A stretch of DNA of 64,000 bases from Bifidobacterium parmae (GCF_002860365.1 NZ_NMWT01000010.1:1-64000); one strand, 5' to 3'; shown: positions 43,052 through 52,167, numbered from the stretch's first letter. A program made the numbers and translations. The notes: generated from the sequence alone by a model not told the origin.

Positions 43052-45496
43052 TCACACGAGGTTGCGCTTGTCGAGCCATTTCATCGCCAGCGCCCCCAGC
43101 GGGATGCGCAGCCAGTAGAAGACGACGCGGTGCAGCAGCGTCGCGGACAGGGCCACGCCCTGCGGCACGCCCACCGCGGCGAACGAGACGGTGAGCGCCG
43201 CCTCCACGCCGCCCAGACCGCCGGGGGTCGGCACCGCCGAGCCGAGCGCGTAGGCGAGCATGAACACGAACGTCGTCTCGATCGGATTCGTGTGCACGCC
43301 GAACGCGAGCAGCGCCGCCCAGAACGCGAGTCCCGTCGTGACGTTCTGCAGGAACGCGCCGGCGACGCTCGCCGTGAGCTGGGCGGGCTGGCCGAGCACG
43401 TCGAGCAGCTGGCTCAGATACCGTTTCACGACCGGCACGACGCGCTGCATGACCAGATGGCGTATGGTCGGGATCATCATCGCGACGGAGAACACGACGA
43501 CGAGGATGCCGAACACGATCGCCAGCGTGTTCGTCGGGATCATGCCGGAGAACGTGTTGCGGCCGGTGAACAGGCCGATGACCACGACGATCACCGCGTA
43601 CGCCGCATAGTAGACGACGAGCGCGGCGCTCATGATCGCCGTCGCCGCCGTGTTGCGGTAGCCGGACCGGCGCAGGAACTGGAGGTTCACGAACGAAGGG
43701 CCGACGCCCGCCGGCATCGACACGGTCGCGAAGCCGCCGGCCACCTGGCTCATGAACACGCCCATCGGGTCGCGCCGGTCGCGATCCATCAGCGCGCCGA
43801 GCGAAAGCGACGAGCCGATCCAACCGCACACGCCGAACGCGAGGCAGACGAGCGCCATGACCGGATTCGCGTTGCGCACCGCGGCGATGATCTCGTCGGG
43901 TCGCATCTGCGTGAACACGACGACCGCGGCGACGATAAGCAGCAGCATCGTGAGCATCGAACGCAGCGAGAACCGCGCCAACGGGACCGTCTCCACGGGC
44001 GTCTCGTCGTCCGCCGTCGCGGTCTCGGCGGCGTCGGTCTCGCTCGTATCGTCGCGTCGCGGCGCGACCGCGTCACGCAACGATTTCAGCGTTGTCTTGT
44101 CCCACGCGTCGAGCGCGCGCGTGGGTGCCGGCACCGCAATCTTCTGGATGAACGGCGCGATCGAGGCGAGCGTCGCGGAGTCCCACGCGTCGCGGGCCGC
44201 GGCGACCGCCTCGTCCACGCCGATCAGCGCGGCGAACAGGGCGAGCAGCTGCACCTTGTCCAACGCGGTGTTCGCGGGGGAGGAGGCGCCGTCGCCGTTC
44301 TGCCATCCGGCGATCACCGGCGTGCCGTCCTCGAAGCGCGACAGCACGTCCGGCGTGATGCGCCGGTGCGTGTAGCCGCGACGGTTCGCGACGGCCAGAT
44401 ACCGCATGTAGTCGACCGCGTCGCCGCGCGTCAGCGTGTTGAGGTTCGCGGCGAGCTCCGTCGTATGCGCGTTGAGCACGAGGATCGCGGACTCCTCCGT
44501 GTCGGCGATCGCGTACGGCGCGGGCGCTGGCAGCTTCACGTTGTGCAGGCCGAGCAGCATCGACAGATGATGCTGGACGGCGTCGCGCGCCGAACGGTCG
44601 CGGCGCATCGCCACGCCGGAGAACCGCAGCCAATCCCACAACTGCTTGAGATAGCCGGCCGTGTGCGTCTGCGCGTCCAGCACGGACACCGTGTACCGGC
44701 CGCCGTCGCGGGTCTCCAGATCGTAGATGCGCGAACCTTCGACCAGATCGTCGTCGAGGGAGGCGCTCAACGCGCGCACGCCCGGCGACGGGTCCTCGCG
44801 GCGCACCAGCGACGACGGGTCGAGGCCGACGCCGCGCAGCGCGGCCGCCAGGTCTTCGCCCCACACGCCCTTGTTCTGCGTGCCGACCGCGAATCGGATG
44901 AGCATACCGACCGTGCGCCCGCAGGCGAACGAGACGAGCATGCCGGTCACCGAATGCCAGGAGAGCACCACCATGACCGCCGCCACCGCGTACAGGATGT
45001 TCCAGCTCCATTTGACGCTCGAACGCGTGCGCCGCGGACCGGCCACGGTGAGGAACGACGCCATGCCCGCGTACATGTTCGGCAGCAGGCCGGAGCCGAA
45101 CGCGGTCGCGGCGGAGGCGAGCGACAGGGCGAGCGTCTTGTCCGCCAGCCCGCTGATCGCCGCCGACGCGAGCCACACCGTGCCGTAGCCGGCGAACATG
45201 GCGAGCGCGGAGACGGCCGCCTGCAGCCATTCGCGGCCGATCAGCAGCTGGCACAGCACCATGACCACGATGACGAGCGTGGCGAACTGCTGCAGGACGG
45301 TGGACGGGATGCCGGCGAGCCAGTCGATGGCCTGCGCGGCGGTGTGCGCGTCGGATTCGACGCCGCGCGTCATGCCGCCCATGTATACGGCGAACACCAT
45401 GACGACGGCCGCCAGTCCGAGGGACATGGCGGCACGTGTCAGATCACCGAAATCGTGTGTGCGCCGGGGCGCCACATCGTCGATGTGCGTGGACAT
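43052..45496 (-). CDS. Large membrane protein with C-terminal lysylphosphatidylglycerol-synthase-type flippase domain
   Basis: An 814-residue protein with 13 or more hydrophobic segments. The N-terminal block (about 1-200) has several helices. The middle (about 230-480) is soluble and carries VLNAHTTELAANLNTLTRGDAVDYMRYL and VAGW-like pieces that faintly resemble kinase-like folds, without clear catalytic motifs. The C-terminal 330 residues match the UPF0104/MprF-type transmembrane region, including SMPAGVGPSFVNLQFLRRSGY and GSAVPTPGGLGGVEAALT. Such domains flip lipids. It lies 24 bases after purB, so it is cotranscribed with it. The exact substrate is unknown. Confidence 0.8.
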   Translation of the reverse strand: MSTHIDDVAPRRTHDFGDLTRAAMSLGLAAVVMVFAVYMGGMTRGVESDAHTAAQAIDWLAGIPSTVLQQFATLVIVVMVLCQLLIGREWLQAAVSALAMFAGYGTVWLASAAISGLADKTLALSLASAATAFGSGLLPNMYAGMASFLTVAGPRRTRSSVKWSWNILYAVAAVMVVLSWHSVTGMLVSFACGRTVGMLIRFAVGTQNKGVWGEDLAAALRGVGLDPSSLVRREDPSPGVRALSASLDDDLVEGSRIYDLETRDGGRYTVSVLDAQTHTAGYLKQLWDWLRFSGVAMRRDRSARDAVQHHLSMLLGLHNVKLPAPAPYAIADTEESAILVLNAHTTELAANLNTLTRGDAVDYMRYLAVANRRGYTHRRITPDVLSRFEDGTPVIAGWQNGDGASSPANTALDKVQLLALFAALIGVDEAVAAARDAWDSATLASIAPFIQKIAVPAPTRALDAWDKTTLKSLRDAVAPRRDDTSETDAAETATADDETPVETVPLARFSLRSMLTMLLLIVAAVVVFTQMRPDEIIAAVRNANPVMALVCLAFGVCGWIGSSLSLGALMDRDRRDPMGVFMSQVAGGFATVSMPAGVGPSFVNLQFLRRSGYRNTAATAIMSAALVVYYAAYAVIVVVIGLFTGRNTFSGMIPTNTLAIVFGILVVVFSVAMMIPTIRHLVMQRVVPVVKRYLSQLLDVLGQPAQLTASVAGAFLQNVTTGLAFWAALLAFGVHTNPIETTFVFMLAYALGSAVPTPGGLGGVEAALTVSFAAVGVPQGVALSATLLHRVVFYWLRIPLGALAMKWLDKRNLV

Positions 45497-45520
45497 CGGT
45501 GGGTACGACTCCTTGCGGAA

Positions 45521-46957
45521 TCAGCGGTCGAAGGCGACGAGCTTCGAGGCGACGCCCGTGTACGTGGCGGGCGTGAGCGCCTTGAGGCGGGCGGCGGTTT
45601 CGGGATCGAAGGACTGCTGGTCGATGAACGCCTCGACCTGGGCCTGGTCGATCGTGTGGCCGCGCATGAGCTCCTTGACCTTCTCGTACGGCTTCTCCAT
45701 GCCCGGCAGGCCACGCAGCTCGCAGGCGCGCATCGCCGTCTGGATGGGCTCGCCGAGCACCTCCCAGTTCTCGTCGAGCTCGCGCGTGATGACGTGCTCG
45801 TTCGGGTGGATGGACTTGAGGCCGCCCATGAGGTTGGTCAGGGCGAGCTGCGAGTAGCCGAGCGCGGAGCCGATGTTGCGCTGCGTGGTCGAATCGGTCA
45901 GGTCGCGCTGCCAGCGGGATTCCACCAGCGTGGCGGACAGCGTGTCGAGCAGCGAGCAGCTGATCTCGAAGTTGGCCTCGGCGTTCTCGAAGCGGATCGG
46001 GTTGACCTTGTGCGGCATCGTGGAGGAGCCGGTGGCGCCCTTGACCGGCACCTGGGCGAACACGCCGCGGGAGATGTACATCCACACGTCCACGCACAGG
46101 TTGTGCATGATGCGGTTCGCGTGGGAGATGGTCGAGTAGAGCTCGGCCTGCCAGTCGTGGGATTCGATCTGCGTGGTCAGCGGGTTCCAGGTCAGGCCCA
46201 TGCGGTTCTCGACGAACTCGCGGGAGACGGCGACCCAGTCGACGTCCGGGCAGGCGGCCAGATGCGCGCCGAACGTGCCGGTCGCGCCGTTGATCTTGCC
46301 CAGGTACTCCTGGTTCTCGATGTGCTTGAGCTGGCGGTTCAGACGGTAGACGTAGACGGCGAGCTCCTTGCCGAGCGTGGTTGGCGTGGCCGGCTGGCCG
46401 TGCGTGAGGGACAGGAGTGCGAGATCCTTGTGCTCCTCGGCCTTGGCGGCGAGATGATCGATGATCTCCCTGAACGCCGGGGTCCATACGTTCTCGACGG
46501 CGTTCTTCACGCAGCGGGCGATCGACAGGTTGTTGATGTCCTCGGAGGTGCAGGCGAAGTGGACGAGCGTCTTGAGACGGTCGTTGATGTGCGTCAGGGA
46601 GGCCGGGGCCTTGTCGAACTGGTCGTCGATGTAGTATTCGACGGCCTTCACGTCATGGTGCGTGACGGCCTCGTGCGCGGCGTGCTGCTTGATGCCCTCG
46701 GCGCCGAAGTCCTCGGGGATGGACCTCAGGAACGCCTTCTCCTCCTCGGTGAACGGTTCGACGCCGTCGATGATCGGCTGGTCGCCGTTGCCTTCGAAGC
46801 CGTTGGCCAGCAGGATCATCCACTCCACCTCGACGCGCATACGCTCGCGGTTGAGGGCCGGTTCGCTCATGTATTCCACGAGCGGGGCGGTGGCGTTGTG
46901 GTAGCGGCCGTCGAGCGGCGTCAGTGCGATTGCGGGGGAAATATCGGTAAGCTTCAT
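45521..46957 (-). CDS. purB: Adenylosuccinate lyase
   Basis: A 478-residue fumarase-superfamily enzyme acting twice in purine synthesis (SAICAR to AICAR, and adenylosuccinate to AMP). The signature GSSTMPHKVNPIRFENAEAN is intact, with TSEDINNLS and LTHGQPATPTTLGKE as the other active-site regions. The size fits the E. coli-like longer class. ATG 46957 has no ribosome-binding site, but TACCCT lies 8 bases upstream, consistent with a leaderless message. The flippase-like gene follows closely. Other purine genes (purE, K, D, M) are in the same window. Confidence 0.96.
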   Translation of the reverse strand: MKLTDISPAIALTPLDGRYHNATAPLVEYMSEPALNRERMRVEVEWMILLANGFEGNGDQPIIDGVEPFTEEEKAFLRSIPEDFGAEGIKQHAAHEAVTHHDVKAVEYYIDDQFDKAPASLTHINDRLKTLVHFACTSEDINNLSIARCVKNAVENVWTPAFREIIDHLAAKAEEHKDLALLSLTHGQPATPTTLGKELAVYVYRLNRQLKHIENQEYLGKINGATGTFGAHLAACPDVDWVAVSREFVENRMGLTWNPLTTQIESHDWQAELYSTISHANRIMHNLCVDVWMYISRGVFAQVPVKGATGSSTMPHKVNPIRFENAEANFEISCSLLDTLSATLVESRWQRDLTDSTTQRNIGSALGYSQLALTNLMGGLKSIHPNEHVITRELDENWEVLGEPIQTAMRACELRGLPGMEKPYEKVKELMRGHTIDQAQVEAFIDQQSFDPETAARLKALTPATYTGVASKLVAFDR

Positions 46958-46965
46958 AACTCTTT

Positions 46966-46971
46966 AGGGTA
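46966..46971 (-). promoter_or_regulatory. -10 box of a leaderless purB promoter
   Basis: TACCCT (46971 to 46966) ends 8 bases before the purB ATG. The rest of the gap to 47243 shows no gene. Confidence 0.45.
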
Positions 46972-47150
46972 CTTGCAGCCGTGAACCGCTCGAAACGGTG
47001 CGATTTGTGATGTTGTGTGCGGTTTTCCTGTGCGAAGTTGTGCTGTTCGCGGTTCGGGGTCGGCTTGGGGCGGGATGCGGTGGAATGCGGTGGGATATGG
47101 TGCCGCCCCACGCAGCCGAGGTCGTTCACGTGTTCGTATCCGAAGCCCGT

Positions 47151-47156
47151 ATACTG
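47151..47156 (+). promoter_or_regulatory. Candidate -10 box for the YkoE-like gene
   Basis: TATACT about 88 bases before the ATG; TTCACG about 19 bases further upstream may be the -35. The leader shows no TPP-riboswitch core that I can recognise. Confidence 0.45.
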
Positions 47157-47243
47157 ACAGACGGCGTTCCCGCCCGAGCCGCGCAGGTCAAGGAACGTCT
47201 TCGTGGATCACTGTGCGCGGCCGAGACCGGCAAGGGGAGTACC

Positions 47244-47945
47244 ATGTCCGTTCAGCAAAACAACCATTCATCCAATCGTTCCGATCGTTCCGATCGTTTC
47301 GGGCGTTCCGATCGTTCCGTCTCCGCGGCGTCGGTGTCCGATGAGACCCGTCTCAAGTGGCGTCCGCTCGACATCGCCGTCGGTGCCACGCTGGGCGTCG
47401 CATGCGGCGTGATTTTCTGGGGATTCAACTTCGCGTACATGCCGATCTCGTCGTTCCTTGGCGCCGTGCTGCCGGGACTTGCGAGCGTGACGCACGCCAT
47501 GTGGTATTTCTCCGGCACGCTCGCCGTGCTCGTGCTGCGCAAGCCCGGTGCCGCGCTGTACGTGAACGTGGTCGGCACGCTTGTCGAAACCGTGATCGGC
47601 AGCCAGTACGGCATCGGATTCGTGATCGTGTCCGCCCTGCTGCAGGGCGTGTTCGCCGAGATTCCGTTCTTCCTGACCCGCTACCGCGTGTTCAACCTGC
47701 CGGTTTTGATCGCCTCCGGTGCGATGGTCGCCATCGAATACGGTTTCTACCTGCTGTTCTTCCGCTACCAGGGTGTGGCGATTGCGAGCCCGCGTGGCAT
47801 CGTGCATCTGATTTCCGAAGTGACCGGTGGCGTGGTGCTGAGCGGCGTCATGCCGTGGTTCCTCATGCTCGCGCTCGCCGCGACCGGCGTGCTCGACCGC
47901 CTCGCCTCCGGCCGTGCGCTCCTGCGCGCCCGTCCGCAGGCTTGA
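47244..47945 (+). CDS. ECF transporter S component, YkoE-like (thiamine/HMP family)
   Basis: A 233-residue membrane protein with about six helices. After a polar N terminus made of SDR-type repeats (SDRSDRFGRSDRS, encoded by CGTTCCGATC units) it shows the YkoE pattern: LDIAVGATLGVACGVIFWGFN, GALYVNVVGTLVETVIGSQYG and AEIPFFLTRYRVFN. YkoE proteins bind hydroxymethylpyrimidine or thiamine and use a shared ECF energising module. No YkoC/YkoD-type gene lies beside it, so the module must be elsewhere. ATG 47244 has GGGGAG upstream. A hairpin terminator follows at 48071. Confidence 0.8.
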   Translation: MSVQQNNHSSNRSDRSDRFGRSDRSVSAASVSDETRLKWRPLDIAVGATLGVACGVIFWGFNFAYMPISSFLGAVLPGLASVTHAMWYFSGTLAVLVLRKPGAALYVNVVGTLVETVIGSQYGIGFVIVSALLQGVFAEIPFFLTRYRVFNLPVLIASGAMVAIEYGFYLLFFRYQGVAIASPRGIVHLISEVTGGVVLSGVMPWFLMLALAATGVLDRLASGRALLRARPQA

Positions 47946-48070
47946 CCCTCACAGCCGTCCCCCTGATGGTGCGTTGACGCAGCTCGACTGTGCCTGCTGA
48001 ACTCGGCTCCCACCGATGAAGAGGCTGTCGTCGTAGTTGACTACTAGGGGAGCGACGGTTGGTATGCAAA

Positions 48071-48103
48071 AGCGGCGGGCCTTCTTCCCAAAGGCCCGCC
48101 GCT
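48071..48103. terminator. Bidirectional terminator between YkoE-like and Nif11-like genes
   Basis: A perfect 13-bp stem (AGCGGCGGGCCTT) with a 7-base loop; A-rich upstream and T-poor downstream, better suited to the minus strand. Confidence 0.85.
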
Positions 48104-48154
48104 CGTATCAATGCGATCCGATACGGTCGTTTATAGTCGTTTGGCCGTTCCGGC

Positions 48155-48367
48155 TCAGATGCCGAGCGCCTCCTTGGCTACGGACTTCACCGAATCGCCG
48201 ACAAGCTCGGCCGTATCCGACTTCGCCTGTTCGATACGGCCGAAGAACGCATCCGCCTCCTCGTAGGTCAGCGGATGACCCGCCTCCTTGGCGATCGCCA
48301 TGACCTCGTCGATGGTCTGCGCCGCCGCAAGCTTCTCGTCCAGTTCCTCTTCGCTGATGCCAGTCAT
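48155..48367 (-). CDS. Small Nif11-like protein
   Basis: A 70-residue acidic protein. Residues 8-42 (LDEKLAAAQTIDEVMAIAKE followed by AGHPLTYEEADAFF) match the Nif11 domain pattern, which often serves as the leader of ribosomally made peptides. Here no Gly-Gly cleavage site or Cys-rich core follows; the C terminus is GDSVKSVAKEALGI, an amphipathic helix. No modification or export genes are adjacent, so a RiPP precursor role is not supported and a stand-alone regulatory role is possible. GGAG sits before ATG 48367 at good spacing. Confidence 0.75.
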   Translation of the reverse strand: MTGISEEELDEKLAAAQTIDEVMAIAKEAGHPLTYEEADAFFGRIEQAKSDTAELVGDSVKSVAKEALGI

Positions 48368-48552
48368 AGTAGACTCCTTGCGTTTCGTACCACGGCCGTC
48401 GCACGCACGCCATCGGCATCGGCGTATGCCGTGGATTTCAAGAACCCCGCCCTCGGGATTCCCCGGCTGGTTCCTGTTCTAGTCGTTTCCCGCTCCGATG
48501 GGTAGCGTTCCCGTCGGCGTTTCCTCTCGTCCCCGTGTTTCCTCCCTACCTC

Positions 48553-48710
48553 GCGCGGTTTCCTCCCCGTCCTGCACGGTTCCCTCCCTACCGTGCACGG
48601 TTCCCTCCACGGTTTGTTACGGATTGTCGTGGCAAGTCAAGGAGCGAGCCGTGATTGCCGGGGAGCGAGTCGTGCAAGGGCCGGAATGAGTCGTGCCGGG
48701 CGTGGAACGA
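48553..48710. repeat. Degenerate ~21-base repeats in two opposed blocks
   Basis: Block 1 (48553-48613) has three units of the form GCRCGGTTYCCTCC. Block 2 (48641-48710) has three units of the form GGAGCGAGYCGTGCNNGGCCGG, which read like the complement of block 1 in reverse order. Together they form a loose inverted arrangement in a 439-base gap between divergent genes. No gene is visible. Confidence 0.55.
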
Positions 48711-48806
48711 TGTCGTCAGGCGGGAGTGGGACGTGTTATGCCGGGGTAGGGCACCATCACGGGCGTGCGGTGCTAAAGGCGCGGATGCGAAAGGTGGCAG
48801 ACGGAC

Positions 48807-49211
48807 ATGGATGATGACGAACGGCGGTGGATCGACGGAACGCTGGCACGACTCTCGCATTCCGCGTTCCGTGCGAAATTCGCGTTGACGGACAAGGACC
48901 GCGCCTATGCGCGCGCCAAGGGGAAAGCGATCATCGACCGGCATGCGCGCGAGATGCTGCGCGCCCGCGTCGGCGATGCGATTCCGAAGAACGATGGACG
49001 GCAGACGCCGTGGCGCGGTCATCCGGTCTTCACCGCGCAGCATGCCACCGCCACCTGTTGCCGCGGCTGCATCGAGAAATGGCATCACATTCCCAAGGGC
49101 CGCGAGCTCACCGATGCGGAGGTGAATCGCCTCGCCGACCTCGTCATGGCGTGGATCGAACGCGACCTCGTGAACCATCCGGTGCAGCCGGGCGATACGA
49201 TGCCGATATGA
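48807..49211 (+). CDS. DUF4186 family protein
   Basis: A 134-residue basic protein. The string DGRQTPWRGHPVFTAQHATA followed by TCCRGCIEKWH is the hallmark of DUF4186, a widespread family of unknown role. The Cys pair and nearby His residues could bind metal. ATG 48807 is preceded by AAGGTGG. Its stop overlaps the next gene's ATG (ATGA), so the two are translated together. Confidence 0.85.
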   Translation: MDDDERRWIDGTLARLSHSAFRAKFALTDKDRAYARAKGKAIIDRHAREMLRARVGDAIPKNDGRQTPWRGHPVFTAQHATATCCRGCIEKWHHIPKGRELTDAEVNRLADLVMAWIERDLVNHPVQPGDTMPI

Positions 49212-49816
49212 CAATGATGACAACACATGAAGGAACCGATGGGACCGATGGAGCCGGCCGGTCCGCCGTTTCCTCCGCATCCATCAAACCGGTGTCGGAT
49301 GCATGTGACGTTCCCACGGGCATGACGGTCCGTCACGCGGCGACGGCCGACCTTGACGCGCTCGACGCAATCGAATCCGCGTGTTTCCCGGATGCCGAAG
49401 CCGCGTCGCGTGAATCGTTGCGCGCACGGCTCGCCTCCTATCCGGAAGGATTCTGGCTGCTGACACGTGACGGTGACGGCGGAATCGTCGCGTTCGTCAA
49501 CGGATTCGCCACTGACCGCCCCGATTTGACGGACGACATGTACGACGATGCGGCGCAGCATGACCCGCATGGCGCGTGGCAGATGATCTTCGGCGTGGAC
49601 ACTGCGCCCGCCTTCCGGCATCGTGGATTCGCGAGCCTCGTGATGCGCCGTGTGATCGCGGATTCGCGCGCTGCCGGTCGTAAGGGACTCGTGCTCACAT
49701 GCAAGGACCGGCTCGTCGGCTTCTACGCGCGCTTCGGATTCGTGGACGAAGGCATCTCCGAATCCACGCACGGCGACGTCGTCTGGCATCAGATGCGCCT
49801 GACGTTGAAAAAGTGA
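49208..49816 (+). CDS. GNAT-family N-acetyltransferase
   Basis: A 202-residue protein whose ATG overlaps the preceding stop. A disordered 38-residue N terminus (GTDGTDGAG and Ser-rich) precedes the GNAT fold starting at MTVRHAATADLDALDAIE. The acetyl-CoA binding motif A is VDTAPAFRHRGFASLVMRRV, followed by LTCKDRLVGFYARFGFVDEG. It resembles AANAT/arylamine-type acetyltransferases; the substrate is unknown. ATG 49322 is an alternative start that would drop the N-terminal tail. Its stop codon (49814-49816) lies within the end of the convergent tRNA gene. Confidence 0.85.
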   Translation: MTMMTTHEGTDGTDGAGRSAVSSASIKPVSDACDVPTGMTVRHAATADLDALDAIESACFPDAEAASRESLRARLASYPEGFWLLTRDGDGGIVAFVNGFATDRPDLTDDMYDDAAQHDPHGAWQMIFGVDTAPAFRHRGFASLVMRRVIADSRAAGRKGLVLTCKDRLVGFYARFGFVDEGISESTHGDVVWHQMRLTLKK

Positions 49817-49887
49817 CCCCGGACGGGCTCGAACCGTCGACCTTGAGATTAGAAGTCACATGCTCTATCCAGCTGAGCTACGGGGCC
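49814..49887 (-). tRNA. tRNA-Arg (anticodon TCT)
   Basis: On the minus strand the cloverleaf starts GGCCCCGTAGCTCAGCTGG; the acceptor stem pairs GGCCCCG with CGGGGTC (one G-U), the D-arm is GCTC/GAGC, the anticodon loop CTTCTAA holds TCT, and the T-arm has GGTTCGAGCC. The anticodon stem has one T-T mismatch. CCA is not encoded. A short T-run follows the 3' end. It overlaps the GNAT stop codon by 3 bases. Confidence 0.92.
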
Positions 49888-49992
49888 AAACTCAATGAAT
49901 TCTAATGGTGGAGCGGGTTTGGCGCAACCCCGGCATCGGTGTGCCGCACCCTCCGTGCACCCTAACGCACCCGTCGTGCCCTCCGCGTGCCC

Positions 49993-52167
49993 TTAGCGAT
50001 CGAGCGTTTCGCGGATGCGTCGCACGACCGCCTCCACGGTCAGCCCGTAGCGTGCGTTGAGTTCGGCGAGTGGCACGCGGTCGGTGAACTCCTTCGTCGC
50101 GCCGAAGTTGAGCACGCGCATGCGCCCGCCGTCCGCGCCTCCGCGGTCCGCGTCATCAACGGCGGCGCCGGGATGGTTCGCATAGTATGCGGTCACCTTC
50201 TCGCCCCAGCCGCCTTCCAGCTGTCCGTCCTCCAACGTGACGACGAGACGATGCCCGTCGCGCAGCGCGTCGAGCGCCGCGATATCAAGCGTCGTGCACT
50301 GCCGCGGGTCGATGAGGGTCGCGTCGATGGGGGAGTGGCCGCCGTCGCCTTCACCGACGGCATCGGTCGTGTCCGGCGCAGCCAGCGCCTCTATCACCCG
50401 TTCGCCCAACGGATGCGTGTTGCCGAGCGCGAGCACCGCCACGTCGGAGCCCGCGTGGTTCATGCGGTACGCGAGCATGTCCGACGCGCCGTCGCCCGTG
50501 AGATCTCCGCGAAGCACCTCTTCGGGCGAGGATTCGCGTCCCAGATTACGTTCGCGGTCGAGGATCGCCTGTCCCGGCACGCGGATCACCACCGGGCCGT
50601 CGGGCGGATTCGTCGCGCCTGCGGCACCGATCATGCCGACAGTACCGACAGCGCCGCGAGCGCGACGAGTGCCGTCACCGTTCGCGGCATCGGTCGGCAT
50701 GGTCGCCCAGGCCAGCGCGTCGAGATAATCGCGCGTCGAGGTGGGCGCGAGCATCGTCACGCCCGGGATGTTCGCGAACATCGCGATGTCGTATGCACCC
50801 GAATGCGTGTTGTCCGAACCGGACAGGCCGCCGAGGAAGTCGAGCACCGTTACGCGGGAACGGTTGAGGCTCATCTCTTGGAAGAACTGGTCGTAGGCGC
50901 GCTGGAAGAACGACGCGGTGGTCGCCACCACCGGAGTGCCGCCGGCGCGTGCGATGCCGCAGGCGAACGTGACCGCATGCGATTCGGTGATGCCGCAATC
51001 CACGTAGTGCGCGCCCGCGCGTTCGCGGAAATCATGCGTGATGCCGTTCGATCCGGGCGTCGCCGGTGAGATCACGACGAGTCCCGGCTCGTCGGGGAAG
51101 CGGCGTTCCAGTGCCGCCATCGCGAGTTTGCCGTAGTGCTTGCGCGGATCGTCCGGGCGGCCCAGCGCCTTGTCCGGTGTCTGCCAGTGCGATGCTTCGC
51201 ATTGGCCTTCGTGCGGCGCGGAGTCCGGCAGGTCGCAGTGGTCGGATCGCCACGGCTCGGCGTGCGCGACGTTGCCGGTCGTGGCGATGCCGGTGTCGCT
51301 CGACGCGCCGTCAAAACCGCCGGTCGCGGCGACAGCGTCCGGGGAGACCTGATCGTCCGGGGAGACCTGAGCGACCGGACCGCCCGCGAATCCGGCGCCC
51401 TTCAACGTATGGATGTGCACGACGACCGGGTGCCCGATATGGCGGACCTCCTCGAACGCCGCGACCAGCGCGTCCACGTCGTTGCCGCGCGCCACATACC
51501 GGTAGTCGAGGCCGAACGCGCGGAACAGATTGGGTTCGGCGGTGCCGCCCGATTCGCGCAGACGCGCCAAGGGGCCGTACATGCCACCGAAATCGCCGGC
51601 GATCGACATTTCGTTGTCATTGAGCACGATGATGAGGTTGCCGCCCTGCTCGGCCGCGTTGTTCAGTCCCTCGAACGCGATGCCGGAGCTCAGAGAGCCG
51701 TCGCCGATCACCGCGACCACGTCGCCGATGCCCGCGTCGTCGGTCCCGTCGGAGGCCGCAAGCGCCATGTCGCGCGTCTTCGCGAGACCGCAGGCGAGCG
51801 AGATTGACGTGCCGGTGTGGCCGAGCGTGAACTGATCGTGTTCGCTTTCGTCCGGATTCGTGAACCCGGTCACCTCGTCGAAACGCGCCGGATCGAGGTA
51901 TGCGCCGGCACGGCCGGTGAGCATCTTGTGCACGTAGCTCTGGTGCGACACGTCGAACACGATGCGGTCGTGAGGGGAATCGAACACGCGGTGCAGTGCG
52001 ACCGTCGCCTCCACCATGCCGAGGTTCGAGCCGATATGGCCGCCGTGCGCGTGGCCGTAGGCGAGCAGCGTGGACCGGATGTCGCGGCACAGCCCGTGGA
52101 GTTCCGCGCGTGAGAGCGCCTTGACGTCGTCGGGCCCCGAAATCCGCTCCAGAATGCCGTTCGTCAT
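49993..52167 (-). CDS. dxs: 1-deoxy-D-xylulose-5-phosphate synthase
   Basis: A 724-residue thiamine-diphosphate enzyme that joins pyruvate and glyceraldehyde 3-phosphate, the first MEP step. The TPP motif VAVIGDGSLSSGIAFEGLNN is followed by LNDNEMSIAG. The Pyr-domain has YVDCGITESHAVTFACGIAR with the catalytic Glu, and the end holds LEDGQLEGGWGEKV. It is longer than usual because of disordered insertions, notably about 280-350 with a tandem QVSPDDQVSPDA (18-base DNA duplication near 51340-51375) and a Gly/Ala stretch near 540. ATG 52167 has GGAGAG upstream. It supplies the substrate for the dxr enzyme encoded at the start of the window. Confidence 0.93.
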   Translation of the reverse strand: MTNGILERISGPDDVKALSRAELHGLCRDIRSTLLAYGHAHGGHIGSNLGMVEATVALHRVFDSPHDRIVFDVSHQSYVHKMLTGRAGAYLDPARFDEVTGFTNPDESEHDQFTLGHTGTSISLACGLAKTRDMALAASDGTDDAGIGDVVAVIGDGSLSSGIAFEGLNNAAEQGGNLIIVLNDNEMSIAGDFGGMYGPLARLRESGGTAEPNLFRAFGLDYRYVARGNDVDALVAAFEEVRHIGHPVVVHIHTLKGAGFAGGPVAQVSPDDQVSPDAVAATGGFDGASSDTGIATTGNVAHAEPWRSDHCDLPDSAPHEGQCEASHWQTPDKALGRPDDPRKHYGKLAMAALERRFPDEPGLVVISPATPGSNGITHDFRERAGAHYVDCGITESHAVTFACGIARAGGTPVVATTASFFQRAYDQFFQEMSLNRSRVTVLDFLGGLSGSDNTHSGAYDIAMFANIPGVTMLAPTSTRDYLDALAWATMPTDAANGDGTRRARGAVGTVGMIGAAGATNPPDGPVVIRVPGQAILDRERNLGRESSPEEVLRGDLTGDGASDMLAYRMNHAGSDVAVLALGNTHPLGERVIEALAAPDTTDAVGEGDGGHSPIDATLIDPRQCTTLDIAALDALRDGHRLVVTLEDGQLEGGWGEKVTAYYANHPGAAVDDADRGGADGGRMRVLNFGATKEFTDRVPLAELNARYGLTVEAVVRRIRETLDR

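Noticed and set aside
42959-46984. Plus-strand frame of 1341 codons opposite the flippase and purB genes
   Set aside because: Composition is antisense-like (Arg/His/Glu-rich) and purB on the other strand is unmistakable.
46981-47243. TPP riboswitch upstream of the YkoE-like gene
   Set aside because: No CTGAGA...ACCTGATCTGG-type core is visible on the plus strand.
48541-48710. CRISPR array
   Set aside because: Repeats are degenerate, about 21 bases with no unique spacers, and no cas genes occur in the window.
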